Positions 25,645 through 32,997 of a stretch of DNA of 47,085 nucleotides are shown here, in pieces. The notes below the pieces were generated by a model. The model was not told the origin of the DNA. It searched no databases and was given only the letters and a program-made list of their open reading frames with translations. The position numbers and the translations under genes are program-made. Each line of letters begins with the position of its first letter. Positions within the stretch are counted from its first letter, which is position 1. Origin of the DNA: JBBQWT01 sp038210375 (GTDB lineage: Bacteria; Acidobacteriota; Terriglobia; Terriglobales; Acidobacteriaceae); the NCBI GenBank assembly GCA_038210375.1, contig JBBQWT010000025.1, positions 1 to 47,085 on the forward strand, written 5' to 3'.

Positions 25645-27407
25645 ACCTTCTTGTCCTGCTGGTGGCTGCCTGCATCTTTCTTCCCCTGGTCGCCAGCCCG
25701 CCCCACCTGATGGACGATGTGGACGCGGTGCAGGCGCAGATCGCCCGCAACATGCTGGAAAGCGGGGACTGGGTGACCGCCCGGCTGAACGGCGTCCCTT
25801 ACCTGGAAAAATCTCCGCTGATTTACTGGATCATGGCAGCGTCGTTCAAGGTGTTCGGCGTCCATGACTGGGCGGCGCGCCTGCCGCTGGCCCTCATTAA
25901 CATCGCACTGTGCTGGGTCACCGCCCGCTTCGGCGCCTGGGCGTTCGCCCGCCGGGCCGGGACCTATGCGGGCGCCATCCTCGCCACCTGCATTGGAATG
26001 TTTTTGTTCACCCGCATCCTCATTCCAGACGCCGCCCTGGTGCTGGCCATCACCCTGGCGCTGTGGACGTTTCTGCGCATCGACGAAGATGCCAAGCCGG
26101 CGCAATGGCCCAGCTTCGTCATGCTTTATCTCAGCCTGGGCTGCGGCCTGCTGCTCAAGGGACTAGTGGCCGCGGTTTTTCCGGCGGCGATCATCCTGAT
26201 CTACCTGCTGGTCACCCGCAGCGCCGGCATTCTTGATCGCGTGCGCCACCTGCGTCCCCTCGCGGGATTGCTGTTGGTTCTGCTGGTAGCGGCGCCGTGG
26301 CATGTGCTGGCCACGTTGCGCAACCCGCCGTTCTTTGACTGGACCATGCACAGCGCGCCCGGCGAGTACCACGGGTTTTTCTGGTTCTATTTCCTCAACG
26401 AACACGTCTTCCGTTTTCTCAACATGCGCTATCCGCGCGACTACAACACCGTTCCCCGCGCCTGGTTCTGGCTGCTGCATTTCGCCTGGCTCTTTCCCTG
26501 GAGCGCGACCCTGGTTCCCGCGTTCCGACAAAGCTGCACGCCCGTGGACCGCGACGGACGCACCCGGCTGCTGGCCTTGATTTGGGTTGGGTTTGTCATG
26601 CTGTTCTTTACCTTGTCGACTACGCAGGAGTATTACTCGCTGCCCATCTATCCGGCGCTGGCGCTGTTGATCGGCAGCGACCTGGCGGCGCGGGAACGTT
26701 ACCCGCGCGCCGCCCGCGCCGTGCTGCTCACCATTTTCGCCGCCGGCCTGGGCGCCGTCATTTTTGTGCTGGCCCGCACGGCAGGCTTCGCGGCGCCGGG
26801 AGACATCTCGGCGGCGCTCTCCCAAAATCCGTCGCTGTACACACTCTCGCTCGGCCACATGGGCGACCTCACGCTGCGCTCGTTCGCTTACCTGCGGGCG
26901 CCATTGGGGCTGGCCGCGGTCGCATTATTGGTTGGCTTGATCGGGTTGGCGCGATCGCGCAATACCAGCGCCACCGTGGCGGCGCTCGCCCTCACCATGA
27001 TTATTTTTGTGCAGGCGGCACGCTTGGCCCTGGTGGCTTTTGATCCGTATCTGGGTTCCAAGCCGCTGGCGGACGCCCTGCTGCACTCGCCGCCGGGAAC
27101 ATTGGTCGAAGGCGACGCCTACTACGCATTCTCTTCCGTATTCTTCTACACCAATCAGAAGGCGCTGCTATGGAACGGCCGTGGCAACAACCTGGAATAC
27201 GGTTCCTACGCTCCCGCCGCCCCGCAGGTTTTCATCGATGACGAGAAGTTGAAAACGCTCTGGAATGACAAGCAGCGGAAGGATAAGCAGCCGGTCTATC
27301 TCCTGGTGTACGGCGCCGATCTGCCGCACCTCGACACCCTGTTGAATCGTGATTACAACGTGGTGGCCAGCAGCGGGGGCAATTATCTGCTGTCTAACCG
27401 TAAGTAG
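25581..27407 (+). CDS. GT39-family (ArnT/PMT-like) membrane glycosyltransferase
   Basis: About 608 residues with roughly 11-12 membrane helices, using a polyprenyl-phosphate sugar donor. The first periplasmic loop after helix 1 has the catalytic acidic motif (LMDDVDAVQAQIARNMLESG) and continues GDWVTARLNGVPYLEKSPLIYW, the hallmark of GT39/ArnT-like enzymes. A soluble C-terminal domain of about 110 residues lies outside the membrane. The start is uncertain between ATG codons at 25581 and 25593 (or 25545). All overlap the asnB 3' end by 50-100 bases, indicating translational coupling. Lipid A, a protein or a glycan could be the acceptor; sequence does not decide. It is the last gene of the TonB-asnB-GT39 group. 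Confidence 0.88.
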   Translation: MEHTMQPGTAASRGILGRFGLDLLVLLVAACIFLPLVASPPHLMDDVDAVQAQIARNMLESGDWVTARLNGVPYLEKSPLIYWIMAASFKVFGVHDWAARLPLALINIALCWVTARFGAWAFARRAGTYAGAILATCIGMFLFTRILIPDAALVLAITLALWTFLRIDEDAKPAQWPSFVMLYLSLGCGLLLKGLVAAVFPAAIILIYLLVTRSAGILDRVRHLRPLAGLLLVLLVAAPWHVLATLRNPPFFDWTMHSAPGEYHGFFWFYFLNEHVFRFLNMRYPRDYNTVPRAWFWLLHFAWLFPWSATLVPAFRQSCTPVDRDGRTRLLALIWVGFVMLFFTLSTTQEYYSLPIYPALALLIGSDLAARERYPRAARAVLLTIFAAGLGAVIFVLARTAGFAAPGDISAALSQNPSLYTLSLGHMGDLTLRSFAYLRAPLGLAAVALLVGLIGLARSRNTSATVAALALTMIIFVQAARLALVAFDPYLGSKPLADALLHSPPGTLVEGDAYYAFSSVFFYTNQKALLWNGRGNNLEYGSYAPAAPQVFIDDEKLKTLWNDKQRKDKQPVYLLVYGADLPHLDTLLNRDYNVVASSGGNYLLSNRK

Positions 27408-27498
27408 TGGAATTGATTCAGGTAGATGGGAAATTTAAAAAGAGGCGGCATGATTTTGCCTGGCTGGTTCCCGCTCTGGCCGAGAAAGGCTCTGCAAA

Positions 27499-28041
27499 AT
27501 GTTAAAAGCAATCGCCGAAGTCACGCTTCTGATCTTTGTTCTGTTGACTGGTGCAGTCTCCTCGGTTCACCGGCCTCCGAACGTACTGGTTTCGGCATCG
27601 GTTGGAAAACCAGCATGGTCGAGTTGCGGCAAAGAACCTGGGCTGAGCCTGGAGTTGAATTTGAAGTTGACCAACTTATCAAAGAACCCGGTGGTACTAG
27701 GGAGAAACGAAATTGTGAACGATCGCTTTTGGCATAAGGGTAAAAAAGGAAAACTCGAACTGATCAGAATCGAAGAGTCGGGGGAGGATCTCTTCGACGA
27801 CCATACGGACCCCGATTTCGGAAAGGATATCCGGGAGGAGCTTCTTCCCAGTCATGGGACTAAAAACCTCTCAATGAACCACATCTTTTTCCTTGTGCCG
27901 ACGGATTTGCAGGGCCAGGTCACAAACCAAAAGATAATCGTAAGCTTTGAGTTCACGAGCATGCGCAGGGACGGCAGTGTATCGCGTTATTCTACTCAAC
28001 CGATTTCCATCCCGCTGCCGGGTGGTTGCAACTTCAAGTAA
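27499..28041 (+). CDS. secreted hypothetical protein (180 aa)
   Basis: A 180-residue protein with an N-terminal signal (AIAEVTLLIFVLLTGAVSS). The mature part is beta-rich, with LSLELNLKLTNLSKNPVVL resembling an immunoglobulin-like or late-competence-type accessory fold. A charged middle (ESGEDLFDDHTDPDFGKD) and a strand-rich end (KIIVSFEFTSMRRDGS) follow. Two cysteines lie near the ends of the mature chain. I do not recognise a named family. AAAGG precedes the ATG at 27499. It follows the GT39 gene by 91 bases on the same strand, and base composition is somewhat lower in GC than its neighbours. A strong hairpin follows its stop. Confidence 0.7.
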   Translation: MLKAIAEVTLLIFVLLTGAVSSVHRPPNVLVSASVGKPAWSSCGKEPGLSLELNLKLTNLSKNPVVLGRNEIVNDRFWHKGKKGKLELIRIEESGEDLFDDHTDPDFGKDIREELLPSHGTKNLSMNHIFFLVPTDLQGQVTNQKIIVSFEFTSMRRDGSVSRYSTQPISIPLPGGCNFK

Positions 28042-28052
28042 GGCCGGAGCGA

Positions 28053-28081
28053 CCCATTCATTGCGGCACGCAATGAGTGGG
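28053..28081 (+). terminator. 13-bp hairpin after the 180-aa secreted protein
   Basis: CCCATTCATTGCG pairs with CGCAATGAGTGGG across a GCA loop, with one T-G wobble. It starts 11 bases after the stop codon. There is no T tract on either strand, so it is either an intrinsic terminator lacking the U run, an RNA-stabilising 3' hairpin, or a small palindromic repeat. Confidence 0.55.
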
Positions 28082-28244
28082 GAGACTTCCCGAACCAGGA
28101 TTCAGCGGCAGGAAATGCGCCAAAGTTGGAGGGAACGGTTCAAGCACAGGTTTAGGAAAGAAGTTCAGTTCAGTCTTCATCAAATGGTCTGATTCATCCT
28201 TATCGGAGTGGGCGAGTCTCTGCCCGCACAGGAAATCCCACCCC

Positions 28245-28320
28245 TCGGTTGTCATTCTGACGCCCCCCGGCTTCACCGGGGTGAGGAAGAACCCCTACTC
28301 GGCTACAAATATTTCCCTCT
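28245..28320 (-). repeat. dispersed palindromic repeat, copy 3 (inverted)
   Basis: Read on the minus strand it runs AGAGGGAAATATTTGTAGCC, then GAGTAGGGGTTCTTCCTCAC, then the hairpin CCCCGG-TGAAG-CCGGGG, then CGTCAGAATGACAACCG. It is the best preserved copy. Its inner end lies only 8 bases from the stop codon of the GIY-YIG pseudogene, which is on the same strand. Confidence 0.88.
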
Positions 28321-28328
28321 GGTAGTTT

Positions 28329-28626
28329 TTAATACCATGCTGCTGCCAGATCCAACCAACTTGGATTTGAAATTTCAATTAATGGCACTTTTTTACTTCT
28401 TCTCCATCTCTTCAATTCCTTCTCTCTTGCGATGGCGTTCTCGACCAATCGGAACGCCTCCTGATAAACCAGCCGGTCGCATCCGTGGCGCTTGGAAAAT
28501 CCAACTACTATTCGCTGCTTATGCTCGGAAAATCCTGCGCGGAAAATTGTTGGTGACCCCGATGTAGGGTGTGCCCGAGGTGCTGGCTACTATGTAACCG
28601 AAATAAGATCTCCTGGGGAGCATCAT
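28329..28626 (-). pseudogene. frameshifted GIY-YIG endonuclease
   Basis: Read on the minus strand from the ATG at 28626, the first frame gives RRSYFGYIVASTSGTPYIGV then TNNFPRRIF and stops. The next frame continues FSEHKQRIVVGFSKRHGCD, RLVYQEAF, AIAREKELKRWRRSKKV and ends NPSWLDLAAAWY at 28329. Together they rebuild the whole of a roughly 98-residue single-domain GIY-YIG nuclease of the UPF0213/YhbQ-like type: a GYIV/YIG core, a catalytic Arg region, and Glu in REKELK. One extra C in the run near 28526-28531 (expected RRIFEHK) causes the break. Members are small DNA-cutting domains of mostly unknown role. Repeat copies 3 and 4 flank it in inverted orientation. Confidence 0.88.
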
Positions 28627-28716
28627 CAGGCGAGGATTACATAATTCAGAGTGGTTCCTACAATCAAATAATTCACAATCGCGAAATCCGCCAAATCTAT
28701 CGGCAGGGAAAGTTCC

Positions 28717-28791
28717 AGAGGGAATATTTCTAGCCGAGTAGGGGTTCTTCCTCACCCCGGTGAAGCTGGGGGTCGTCAGAATGACAACTGG
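28717..28791 (+). repeat. dispersed palindromic repeat, copy 4
   Basis: AGAGGGAATATTTCTAGCC is followed by GAGTAGGGGTTCTTCCTCAC, the CCCCGG-TGAAG-CTGGGG hairpin and CGTCAGAATGACAACTG. It is inverted with respect to copy 3 and lies about 90 bases upstream of the GIY-YIG start. Confidence 0.88.
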
Positions 28792-28883
28792 GGAGTAGGA
28801 TTTTTGCTGGGGCTGGCGTTCGCGCAACCGATAACGCTTGAAACTGTCTGCTGGGCAGGCAGCATGGTAAGAAACCCCATCGC

Positions 28884-28959
28884 AAGGGAAATATTCGTGG
28901 CCGAGTAAGGGTTCTTCTTCACCCCGGTGAAGCTGGGGGGCGTCCGAATGACAACTGGG
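28884..28959 (+). repeat. dispersed palindromic repeat, copy 5
   Basis: Same orientation as copy 4, about 167 bases further on, with AAGGGAAATATTCGTGGCC, then GAGTAAGGGTTCTTCTTCAC and CGTCCGAATGACAACTGG. The flank CTGGCGTTCGC also recurs after copies 4 and 5, so these two form a tandem pair with a unit longer than the core. No gene is supported between 28960 and 29038. Confidence 0.85.
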
Positions 28960-29038
28960 AGAGGGATTCCTGCTCGGGCTGGCGTTCGCTCAAATGACAA
29001 TTGGAAGGTAGGATTTCTGTCGAACGCCGTGCCGCGGC

Positions 29039-29686
29039 CTATTTGTGCAGCACGATGTTCAGTAGAGAGTTGTGGATCCTTAGTTTGCCGTTGTACTCGA
29101 TGAAGCCCAGCTTGCGAAAGCGGTTCATGAAAAAACTGACGCGGGAGCGAGTGGTGCCCACCATTTCGGCGAGGGTCTCCTGGCTGACGTTGGGTATGAT
29201 TGGTTCCATCTCGCCGTTCTTGCCGTAGCGCGCCAGCAGGAGCAGGATTCTGGCCAGGCGCTTTTCGCTGGAATTGAAAAGCTGATCCACCAGGTCGGCT
29301 TCATAGCGCACGTTGCGCGTAATCAGATATTTCACGAAGTAATCGGAAAACGTATGTTCCTCATGCAGTACCTTCACCATGGCCGCGGAGCTGATGCGCA
29401 CCAGGACGCAATCGCTGACCGCGGTGGCGGAAAATAGCCGCAGTTTTTGCCCGGTGATGGCGCCTTCCCCGAAGAAGTCTTGCGCGCCCAGCAGGGCGAT
29501 GACTGCTTCCTTGCCCTGTTTGGAAATCACCGTAATTTTTACTTTCCCGCTTTGGATATAGAAGACCGAGTCGGCCTTGGAGCCTTGGGAAAAAATTATT
29601 CGCTTGCGAAGCAAGGTCTGCACTTTTTTCCCGCTGCCCATAATGGAGAGGAATTCGGCCGTCTTGAAGGGAGCAGGTTTTTGCAT
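29039..29686 (-). CDS. Crp/Fnr-family regulator, paralogue A
   Basis: About 215 residues. The N-terminal cyclic-nucleotide-type barrel has KRIIFSQGSKADSVFYIQSG, GKVKITVISKQGKEAVI and FFGEGAITGQ. The C-terminal winged helix has LFNSSEKRLARILLLLARYG, then SQETLAEMVGTTRSRVSFFM and NRFRKLGFIEYNG as the DNA-reading part. There is no FNR cysteine cluster. The ATG at 29686 is chosen over a TTG at 29725 because it aligns with the start of paralogue B, although no good ribosome site is visible. The neighbouring gene at 29819-30472 encodes a close paralogue in tandem. The ligand and targets are unknown; a repeated palindrome upstream of paralogue B is a possible operator. Confidence 0.9.
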   Translation of the reverse strand: MQKPAPFKTAEFLSIMGSGKKVQTLLRKRIIFSQGSKADSVFYIQSGKVKITVISKQGKEAVIALLGAQDFFGEGAITGQKLRLFSATAVSDCVLVRISSAAMVKVLHEEHTFSDYFVKYLITRNVRYEADLVDQLFNSSEKRLARILLLLARYGKNGEMEPIIPNVSQETLAEMVGTTRSRVSFFMNRFRKLGFIEYNGKLRIHNSLLNIVLHK

Positions 29687-29818
29687 GGTCGCCGGGGGGA
29701 GGATGATTTTGGCTGTAGTATACAACTGTTACCGCGGCGCTCCGCACAAATATTTACTCTAAGCTACTTTAGGAATTCTCCCGAGGCCGGCGGGCCAATA
29801 GGCGCCGGCTTGGCGAAG

Positions 29819-30472
29819 TCAGTCGTGCAACACGATGTTGAGCAAGGAGTTATGGATGTTCATGTGACCGTGGCTATATTCGATGAAACCCATCTTGCGG
29901 AAGCGGTTCATGAAAAAACTCACGCGGGAGCGCGTGGTTCCCACCATTTCGGCAAGCGTTTCCTGGCTGATATGCGGAATCACCGGCTGCGGCTTGCCCG
30001 GCTTGCCATAGCGGGCCAGCAGCAGCAGGATGCGCGCCAGACGCTTTTCACTGGAATTAAACAGTTGGTCAACCAGATCTTCTTCAAAGCGCTCGTTGCG
30101 GGTGACCAGGTATTTTACGAAGTAATCGGAGAACACATGTTCCTGGTGAAGTATCTTCAGCAAGGCGCTGCGGGAAATTCGCGTGACCACACAGTCGGTA
30201 AACGCAGAGGCGGATGAAAGGCGTTTGGCCTGGCCGGTCACCGCGCCCTCACCAAAAAAATCTCCATCGCCCATAATGGCGAGCACCGCCTCTTTCCCGC
30301 GATTGGAGAGGACGGTGATTTTTACTTTGCCGCTCTGCACATAAAAAAGGGAATCGCAAACCGACCCCTGGGTGAAAATGCTCTCCCGCCGGACGAAGTT
30401 CATGATCTTTCTGCCGGCGCCCGGTCGGGATACGAAATCGAGAGCCACAAAACCGTCAGATTTTGATTTCAT
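29819..30472 (-). CDS. Crp/Fnr-family regulator, paralogue B
   Basis: A 217-residue regulator with the same layout as paralogue A: barrel segment RESIFTQGSVCDSLFYVQSG, GDGDFFGEGAVTGQ, then an almost identical helix-turn-helix (SQETLAEMVGTTRSRVSFFM, NRFRKMGFIEYSHG). The ATG at 30472 has AGGAG at ideal spacing; a 39-residue upstream extension has none. It is separated from paralogue A by 132 bases, which include a GCCGGCG/CGCCGGC hairpin at 29786-29809 without a T run. The divergence is concentrated at the N-terminus and the ligand-binding part, while the reading helix is conserved. The two may therefore bind the same DNA site in response to different signals (inference). Confidence 0.92.
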   Translation of the reverse strand: MKSKSDGFVALDFVSRPGAGRKIMNFVRRESIFTQGSVCDSLFYVQSGKVKITVLSNRGKEAVLAIMGDGDFFGEGAVTGQAKRLSSASAFTDCVVTRISRSALLKILHQEHVFSDYFVKYLVTRNERFEEDLVDQLFNSSEKRLARILLLLARYGKPGKPQPVIPHISQETLAEMVGTTRSRVSFFMNRFRKMGFIEYSHGHMNIHNSLLNIVLHD

Positions 30473-30661
30473 GGAGCTCCTGGTCTCACAGCGCCGGCGC
30501 TTGCGTCCGCCCACCCGTGCCTGGGGCCTGATTGTAAGAACGCGGCCCACTTCCCCCGCCTGCTCGATCTGGTGTCGCAATCGGAGCAATCAGGCCGCGA
30601 TTTCCCGATACTGGGATTTTTCAGCAGGCCCACGATTTTCTGATATTGCCACCGGCAGGTC

Positions 30662-30677
30662 TGGTCAAAATTGCTCA
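30662..30677 (+). promoter_or_regulatory. candidate operator, TGGTCA-AAAT-TGCTCA, site 1
   Basis: A 16-base sequence with inverted 6-base halves (TGGTCA against TGAGCA) and a 4-base spacer. It lies 190 bases upstream of the paralogue B start, and the identical 16 bases recur 248 bases further on. The layout suits a dimeric Crp/Fnr-type protein. The assignment is inferred from symmetry, repetition and position only. Confidence 0.45.
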
Positions 30678-30800
30678 GGGTCACGGATTTCAACGGCCCG
30701 GTTCCCATAAACGGAACCGGCAACATCGGGTTTTTTTCGGGAGTCCCGGCCACTTGACCCTAGGGAGCGGTCCTCACCGCAACCAATCTTTACGAAAGAA

Positions 30801-30858
30801 TGCGGCCTCTTTGAGCCGTCGGAAGGGACTAGTTTCGCTGACAGCTAAAAAGGCCGCA
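30801..30858. repeat. imperfect inverted repeat in the regulator/GGDEF-EAL intergenic region
   Basis: TGCGGCCTCTTTGAGC at 30801-30816 is mirrored by GCTAAAAAGGCCGCA at 30844-30858 with two mismatches or gaps. The 27-base centre could form the loop of a long hairpin. It lies between the two identical operator-like sites. The whole 30473-31050 gap has no supported gene. This may be a leader hairpin, a terminator-like structure without a T run, or a palindromic repeat. Confidence 0.5.
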
Positions 30859-30909
30859 CTGTTCCTCAGGTAAGGAAGCACCATTGTCGTTTTCCGCCGG
30901 CCGCAGTGT

Positions 30910-30925
30910 TGGTCAAAATTGCTCA
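30910..30925 (+). promoter_or_regulatory. candidate operator, TGGTCA-AAAT-TGCTCA, site 2
   Basis: Identical over 16 bases to site 1, in the same orientation, and 126 bases upstream of the PAS-GGDEF-EAL start. It suggests that the c-di-GMP gene and the divergent Crp/Fnr genes share a regulator. This is inferred. Confidence 0.45.
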
Positions 30926-31050
30926 TTTCCAAAAAACATTGCTGCTTCGGTTCAGGGGAATTGGGGAAGGACAAGACCGGTGGTTCGTCGTAGAATATCT
31001 ATCAGCATCCAGACCTATTCCCCCTTCGATTGTCCTGACGAAGACCAGCC

Positions 31051-32946
31051 ATGCCCAAGACTCGCCCCGTCTCTCCCACTCTCAAGAGCGAAACCGCCGC
31101 CCGCGGGGTGGCCTTGCCGGGCAACCAGGCAGCTCCGGTCCCTGATCCCATCAAGGACAAGAATTTGGCGGAGCTGGAGCAAGTCAATATGTTGTGGAAA
31201 GAGATCATGAGCGCGGACCCGCAGATGGCGACCGGGGTGCAGACGCTCAATCCTCATAACGAGCTGGTGCTGGAATCGATCAAAGACAGCATCTTCATCG
31301 TGAACCTGCAGGGCAAGATCACCTATGCGAACCGCGCCACGACCAAGGCGCTGGGATGGAACTCCGAGGAGATTCTGGGAAAGGACGCCCACGATCTGCT
31401 GCATTATTCCGAAGCCGGCGATGCCTCATGCCACCGCGACGAGTGCCTCCTGCATGCCACGCTGCAGAACGGCAGCGTCCACCTGCTCGACAACGAGGTG
31501 TTCTGGCGAAAAGATGGAACATCTTTCAAGGTGCAATTCCTCTCTTCCCCGGTCTTCCACGACGGCAAAGTGACGGGCGGCGTCATCACCTTCCATGAAA
31601 TCGCCGAAGCTCATCAGGTGGAAGAAAAAGTCAGCCACCTCGCTTATTACGATCCCATTACCCATCTCCCCAACCGCGCGTTATTTGAGGAACGCCTTTC
31701 CCGCGCCCTGACCCTGGCCAAGGTTTCAGACCGGATGCTGGGAGTGCTTTTTCTGGCGGTGGACCAGTTCCAGAAGCTGAAGGACGCCTTGGGCTCTGAC
31801 CTGGCCAACCTGTTGCTGTGCGGAGTGGCGGAGCGATTGTTAAGCCGTTTCGGGGATACCGTCACCATCGCCAGTTTCGGCGGCGGCGAGTTTGCGCTGC
31901 TCCTGCCGGAAGCTGCGTGGGGCACGGAGATCGGCGACATCGTTCCCAAGATCGAATTGCTTTTCAAGTCGGCCTTCGTGCTCGACGGGCACGAGCTTTT
32001 CGTGACCACCAGCGTGGGCATCAGCGTTTACCCGTTTGACGGGCAGGATGATGAATCGCTGCTGCGCAACAGCGGGGCCGCGCTGTACCGGGTCCGCGAG
32101 CACGGCGGCAGCAGCTACCAGTTCTATACCCCGGCGATGAACGCGCGCGCGCTCAAACGCCTTGATTTTGAAAGCAGCCTGCGGCGGGCCGTGGACCGCG
32201 ACCAGTTCCTGCTGAACTATCAACCCAAGGTGGACGCTTTCAGCGGCCGCATTGTGGGCATGGAAGCGCTGATCCGCTGGCGCCACGCCGAGCTGGGCAT
32301 GGTCTCCCCGGTGGAGTTCATTCCCCTGGCCGAGGAAAGCGGGCTCATCGAGCCCATCGGCGAATGGGTATTGCGCACCGCATGCCGCCAGAACAAGCTT
32401 TGGGGTGCGGCCGGAGTGCTCTGCTCGCGGGTGGCGGTGAACCTTTCCCCGCGCCAGTTCCAGCAGCCCGATCTCATTCCCATGGTGGACCGCATCCTGA
32501 AAGAAACGCAGCTTGATGCCGATTGCCTGGAGCTGGAGCTTACTGAAAGCTCAATGATGAATCATACCGAGACCGCCATCGCCACCCTGGGCAAGCTGAA
32601 GGACATGGGCATCCGGCTTTCCATCGATGATTTCGGGTCGGGTTATTCTTCGCTCGCCTACCTTAAGCGGTTCCCCATCGATTACTTGAAGATCGACCAG
32701 TCATTCGTGCGCGAAATCGTGACCGAACCCAAAGACGCCGCCATCGTAACCGCCATCGTGACCCTGGCTCACAGCCTGAAATTAAAAGTGGTGGGGGAAG
32801 GCGTGGAAACTGAAGATCAATTGCGCCTGCTGCAAAATCTGGGATGCGACGAGATCCAGGGGAACCTGATCAGCCGGCCGGTTACGGTGGACGCCTTTCC
32901 CGCCCTGGTGCTGCAACGAAACGGCCCCGTCCTGCTTAGCAGTTAA
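31051..32946 (+). CDS. PAS-GGDEF-EAL protein, degenerate GGDEF (GGGEF), intact EAL phosphodiesterase site
   Basis: A 631-residue cytoplasmic signalling protein. A charged N-terminus is followed by a PAS domain (about 70-190; SIFIVNLQGKITYANRATTK). A GGDEF-like domain covers about 205-360 and starts YDPITHLPNRALFEERL. Its active-site loop reads GGGEF at residues 277-281, so the metal-binding aspartate is a glycine and diguanylate cyclase activity is unlikely. The EAL domain (about 375-620) keeps EAL at 405-407, VNLSPRQF, LELTESSMM, the DDFGSGYSSLAYL segment, LKIDQSFV and VGEGVET, all needed for c-di-GMP hydrolysis. It is probably a phosphodiesterase with a PAS sensor and a regulatory pseudo-GGDEF. 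No membrane segment is visible. The ribosome site is weak. Confidence 0.93.
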   Translation: MPKTRPVSPTLKSETAARGVALPGNQAAPVPDPIKDKNLAELEQVNMLWKEIMSADPQMATGVQTLNPHNELVLESIKDSIFIVNLQGKITYANRATTKALGWNSEEILGKDAHDLLHYSEAGDASCHRDECLLHATLQNGSVHLLDNEVFWRKDGTSFKVQFLSSPVFHDGKVTGGVITFHEIAEAHQVEEKVSHLAYYDPITHLPNRALFEERLSRALTLAKVSDRMLGVLFLAVDQFQKLKDALGSDLANLLLCGVAERLLSRFGDTVTIASFGGGEFALLLPEAAWGTEIGDIVPKIELLFKSAFVLDGHELFVTTSVGISVYPFDGQDDESLLRNSGAALYRVREHGGSSYQFYTPAMNARALKRLDFESSLRRAVDRDQFLLNYQPKVDAFSGRIVGMEALIRWRHAELGMVSPVEFIPLAEESGLIEPIGEWVLRTACRQNKLWGAAGVLCSRVAVNLSPRQFQQPDLIPMVDRILKETQLDADCLELELTESSMMNHTETAIATLGKLKDMGIRLSIDDFGSGYSSLAYLKRFPIDYLKIDQSFVREIVTEPKDAAIVTAIVTLAHSLKLKVVGEGVETEDQLRLLQNLGCDEIQGNLISRPVTVDAFPALVLQRNGPVLLSS

Positions 32947-32997
32947 GGCGCGCGCCCCATTCTTCGTCGTTATCCGCTAATTTGAGGGCCGAGCGCT

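Noticed and set aside
28077..28325. 82-codon frame containing VVILTPPGFTGVRKNPYS
   Set aside because: It is translation through dispersed-repeat copy 3, and similar peptides arise from the other copies; not a gene.
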